Source: Acidobacteriota bacterium
Lineage (GTDB): Bacteria > Acidobacteriota > Terriglobia > Bryobacterales > Bryobacteraceae
Assembly (NCBI GenBank): GCA_005808475.1
Contig: SYLY01000065.1
Location: 1 to 32,809, forward strand
DNA length: 32,809 nucleotides
Direction of reading: 5' to 3'
Shown here: positions 30,379 through 32,809 of the stretch, in pieces
Layout: every line of letters starts with the position of its first letter
How positions within the stretch are numbered: the stretch's first letter is position 1
Made by a program: the position numbers and the translations under genes
Notes under the pieces: model-generated
Seen by the model: only the letters and a program-made list of their open reading frames with translations
What the model was told of the DNA's origin: nothing
Databases searched by the model: none

Positions 30379-32577
30379 GTGCGCGCGTTGCTATGCTTTT
30401 CAGCCATCGCCGCCCCGCTTTTCGCGCAGTCGCCGGCCGATTGCCGGCACAAGGCGAAGTTCGGCGACAAGGCCGGCGCCCGAGCCTGCTTCCAGGCGCT
30501 GACCCGCTCCGCCGAGCCGTTCCAACGGGCCGAGGGACAGTACGGTCTGCGCGACTACAAGCAGGCCAACGACTCGTTCCGCCTGGCGGTGGACAAGGCT
30601 CCCAAGGACCCTGAAATCCGCGTCCGCTGGGGACGCATGCTGATCGAGCCGTTCAATCGCAACAAGAAGGACGCGATCGACCTGTTTCAGGAAGCGCTCG
30701 AGATCAGGAAGGACTACCCCGGCGCGCTGATGGGCTTGGCGCTCGCCGCTTCCGACGCCTTTGAGACCAAGGCCGAGGAGATGGCGAAGAAGGCGCTGGA
30801 GGGCGATCCGAAGCTGTACGAGGCGCATGAATTGATCGCCAGCATGGCCGTGGAGGATTCCAACCCGAAGAAGGCCATCGAAGCCGCCGATGCGGCGCTG
30901 AAGATCTCGCCAGAGGCGCTGGACGCGCTGGCGATCCGCGCGACGGTGGAGATTCTGGCGGACAAGCCCGCTGGGGAGTGGCTCGACAGGATCTACAAAG
31001 TCAATCCGAGGTACGGCCACGCGCACTACCTCATCGGGCATCACCTGGTTCTGAACCGGCGCTACGACGAAGCGATCGCGCAGTACCGGAAGGCGATCGA
31101 ACTCGATCCCGATCATCTTCACGCGCAGTCGCAGCTCGGCATCAATCTGATGCGCACCGGCCAGGATCGAGAGGCGTTGGCGCTGCTGAACGACGCGCAC
31201 GACCGCGGGTTCCGCGAGGCATCCACCACCAATTCGCTGAAACTGCTGGACAGCCTGAAGAACTTCGCGACGTTCAAGACGGCCGACACGGAAGTGATCC
31301 TGCACAAGAAGGAGGCCGAATTGCTGCGGCTGTACGTGGAGGACGAACTCCGCAAGTGCATCCGGGTCTACGAGAAGAAGTACAAGATGAAGCTGCCGCG
31401 GGCGGTGCGCCTCGAGGTCTATCCCGACCACGAGGACTTCGCCGTGCGCACGATGGGCATGCCCGGCGTGGGCATCCTGGGCGTCACCTTCGGCGACGTG
31501 GTGGCGATGGACAGCCCGTCCGGCCGCACGCCGGGTAGCTTCCACTGGGCATCGACGCTGTGGCACGAGATGAGCCACGTGTTCGTGCTGGTGGCGACCA
31601 AGCATCGCGTGCCGCGCTGGTTCACCGAAGGGCTGGCCGTGCACGAAGAGACCGCTACCAATAGCGATTGGGGAGACCGCCTTACGCCGAGCATCCTGCG
31701 CGCGCTCAAGGACAAGAAACTGCTGCCGGTCGCCGACCTGGACCGGGGCTTCGTACGGCAGAGCTACGAAGGCCAGGTGGTGGTGTCGTACTTCCAGGCC
31801 GGCCAGATCTGCGACTACGTCAACGAGAAGTACGGCTACGACACGCTGCTCGCCATGATGCACTCGTTCGGCGCGCGCAAGACGACGCCGGAAGTGGTGG
31901 TAGAGCACCTGAAGATGAAGCCGGAGGAGTTCGACAAGGCCTTCCTGGCGTGGCTGGACGCGCGGACGAAGAAGACGGTGGACGGCTTCGAGGACTGGAC
32001 CAAGAAGCTGAAGCAGGCGTTCGCCGCGAAGAAGGACTCCAAGTGGGACGACGTTATCAAGCTGGCGGGCGAGGCCCGCGACGTCTATCCCGACTACGTG
32101 GAAAGCGCCAACGCCTACGAAGTGCTGGCCGACGCGTACGAGAAGAAGGGCGACAAGAAGGCGGCGGCGGCCGAACTGGCCAAGTACGGCCAGATCGGAG
32201 GGCGCGATCCGAAAGTGCTGAAACGCCTGGCCACGCTGCAGGAAGAACTGGGCGACCGCAAGGGCGCGGCCATCACGTTGAACCGCGTCAATTGGGTGTA
32301 TCCGGTGAACGACGAGCCGTTGCACCGGAAGCTGGGCGATCTGCTCCTGGAACAGAAGGATCACCAAGGCGCGCTGCGCGAATATCGCGCCGTGCTGGCG
32401 TTGAAGCCGCTCGACCGGGCGAGCGCGAATCACAATCTGGCGCGGGCATATTTGGCGGCCGGCGACCGCGCCAAGGCGGAGGAGTCCCTCATCGAAGCTC
32501 TCGAGGCGGCTCCCAACTATAAACCGGCGCAGAAGCTATTATTGGAACTCGACAGCTACAAGAAAGAGAAGCCCTAA
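30379..32577 (+). CDS. TPR protein with gluzincin (peptidase MA-like) domain
   Basis: This 732 aa exported protein (signal peptide 1-17) has N-terminal tetratricopeptide repeats (about 45-280; for example Y-D-E-A-I-A-Q-Y-R-K-A-I-E-L-D-P). The middle is a zinc metallopeptidase domain with H396-E397-M-S-H400 and the third ligand E417 in W-F-T-E-G-L-A, the gluzincin arrangement of the M1/M61-like MA clan. C-terminal TPRs follow (about 560-730). Substrate is unknown; TPR-flanked HExxH domains of this type are common in acidobacteria and myxobacteria. The GTG start comes 1 bp after the previous stop, and the MoxR ATG follows 3 bp after the TAA. It probably acts in the periplasm next to the VWA membrane protein. 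Confidence 0.87.
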   Translation: MRALLCFSAIAAPLFAQSPADCRHKAKFGDKAGARACFQALTRSAEPFQRAEGQYGLRDYKQANDSFRLAVDKAPKDPEIRVRWGRMLIEPFNRNKKDAIDLFQEALEIRKDYPGALMGLALAASDAFETKAEEMAKKALEGDPKLYEAHELIASMAVEDSNPKKAIEAADAALKISPEALDALAIRATVEILADKPAGEWLDRIYKVNPRYGHAHYLIGHHLVLNRRYDEAIAQYRKAIELDPDHLHAQSQLGINLMRTGQDREALALLNDAHDRGFREASTTNSLKLLDSLKNFATFKTADTEVILHKKEAELLRLYVEDELRKCIRVYEKKYKMKLPRAVRLEVYPDHEDFAVRTMGMPGVGILGVTFGDVVAMDSPSGRTPGSFHWASTLWHEMSHVFVLVATKHRVPRWFTEGLAVHEETATNSDWGDRLTPSILRALKDKKLLPVADLDRGFVRQSYEGQVVVSYFQAGQICDYVNEKYGYDTLLAMMHSFGARKTTPEVVVEHLKMKPEEFDKAFLAWLDARTKKTVDGFEDWTKKLKQAFAAKKDSKWDDVIKLAGEARDVYPDYVESANAYEVLADAYEKKGDKKAAAAELAKYGQIGGRDPKVLKRLATLQEELGDRKGAAITLNRVNWVYPVNDEPLHRKLGDLLLEQKDHQGALREYRAVLALKPLDRASANHNLARAYLAAGDRAKAEESLIEALEAAPNYKPAQKLLLELDSYKKEKP

Positions 32578-32580
32578 TTC

Positions 32581-32809
32581 ATGTCTTCGATCGCGGAACA
32601 GACTCTCGACTCCACCGAACTCAAATCGCGGATCGAGCGTTTTCAAATGGCGCAGGGACGCATCATGGAGCAGGTCCGGCGGATTATCGTCGGCCAGGAC
32701 GAAGTGCTCGAACAGATCATGATCGCGTTGTGGGTCAGCGGCCACTGTCTCATCACCGGCCTGCCCGGAACGGCCAAGACGTTGATGGTTCGCACCATCG
32801 CGCAGACGC
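32581..32809 (+). CDS. MoxR-family AAA+ ATPase, N-terminal fragment
   Basis: Only the first 76 residues are in the window. They contain I-I-V-G-Q-D-E-V-L-E-Q, the MoxR pattern just before the P-loop, and the Walker A G60-L-P-G-T-A-K66-T. MoxR ATPases act as chaperones that help insert metal cofactors or assemble envelope complexes, working with VWA proteins. The gene follows the TPR-gluzincin peptidase by 3 bp, so it is the last visible gene of the DUF4159-VWA-pseudopeptidase-peptidase operon. DUF58 and further VWA genes would be expected downstream. Confidence 0.93.
   Translation, partial: MSSIAEQTLDSTELKSRIERFQMAQGRIMEQVRRIIVGQDEVLEQIMIALWVSGHCLITGLPGTAKTLMVRTIAQT

Noticed and set aside
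1..32809. CRISPR arrays, insertion sequences, phage genes
   Set aside because: No regularly spaced repeats, transposases, integrases or phage structural genes were seen.

Overview
The window is a GC-rich bacterial chromosome segment with tightly packed genes. It most likely comes from an acidobacterium of the Solibacteres/Bryobacterales group. The reasons are a secreted protein ending in the Solibacter-type TIGR03437 C-terminal domain, a DUF1592-type cytochrome paired with a DUF1552 protein, and a DUF4159/VWA/MoxR operon. This is inferred from family content only; there is no rRNA or taxonomic marker to settle it. No gene-free stretch exceeds about 210 bp.

Region 1 (1-3262, plus) is a housekeeping operon: the end of phoH, ybeY, a CBS-domain HlyC/CorC-like membrane protein, era and a small secreted BON protein, nearly all with overlapping ends. 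Region 2 (3338-7865) holds a minus-strand BACON/TIG/TIGR03437 surface protein, a divergent ceramidase-family hydrolase, and an Rpn/PD-(D/E)XK-like gene whose 3' end is duplicated next to it as a truncated copy. Region 3 (7943-10419) has a tRNA-Arg(UCG) divergent from an arginine biosynthesis operon argC-argB-short argA. Two ARG-box-like palindromes lie over an extended -10 promoter and the argC start. Region 4 (10420-11680) is an AT-rich leader, a stand-alone molybdopterin-binding-domain protein, and a clear Rho-independent terminator.

Region 5 (11709-18579, plus) is a compact six-gene run: an enolase-superfamily enzyme, a NodB-family deacetylase, an acyl carrier protein, a NodE/FabF-like ketosynthase, a multi-DUF cytochrome-like protein and a DUF1552 protein. 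The deacetylase, ACP and ketosynthase genes overlap one another and resemble the NodB-NodF-NodE logic of lipochitooligosaccharide synthesis. This is the most unusual combination in the window. Region 6 (18777-22544) has a minus-strand pair (a DoxX/MauE-thioredoxin fusion and a secreted lectin-like protein) divergent from a YtcJ-type amidohydrolase and a small membrane protein. The divergent start codons practically coincide. Region 7 (22548-26308) has a secreted subtilase with a C-terminal WG repeat, a Tat-exported vanadium-haloperoxidase homologue and a small zinc-ribbon-like protein.

Region 8 (26386 to the end, plus) is an operon of DUF4159 protein, large VWA/membrane protein, caspase/legumain-fold protein lacking the usual Cys, TPR-gluzincin peptidase and the start of a MoxR AAA+ ATPase. 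It looks like an envelope-associated MoxR/VWA chaperone-type system with two peptidase-fold partners.
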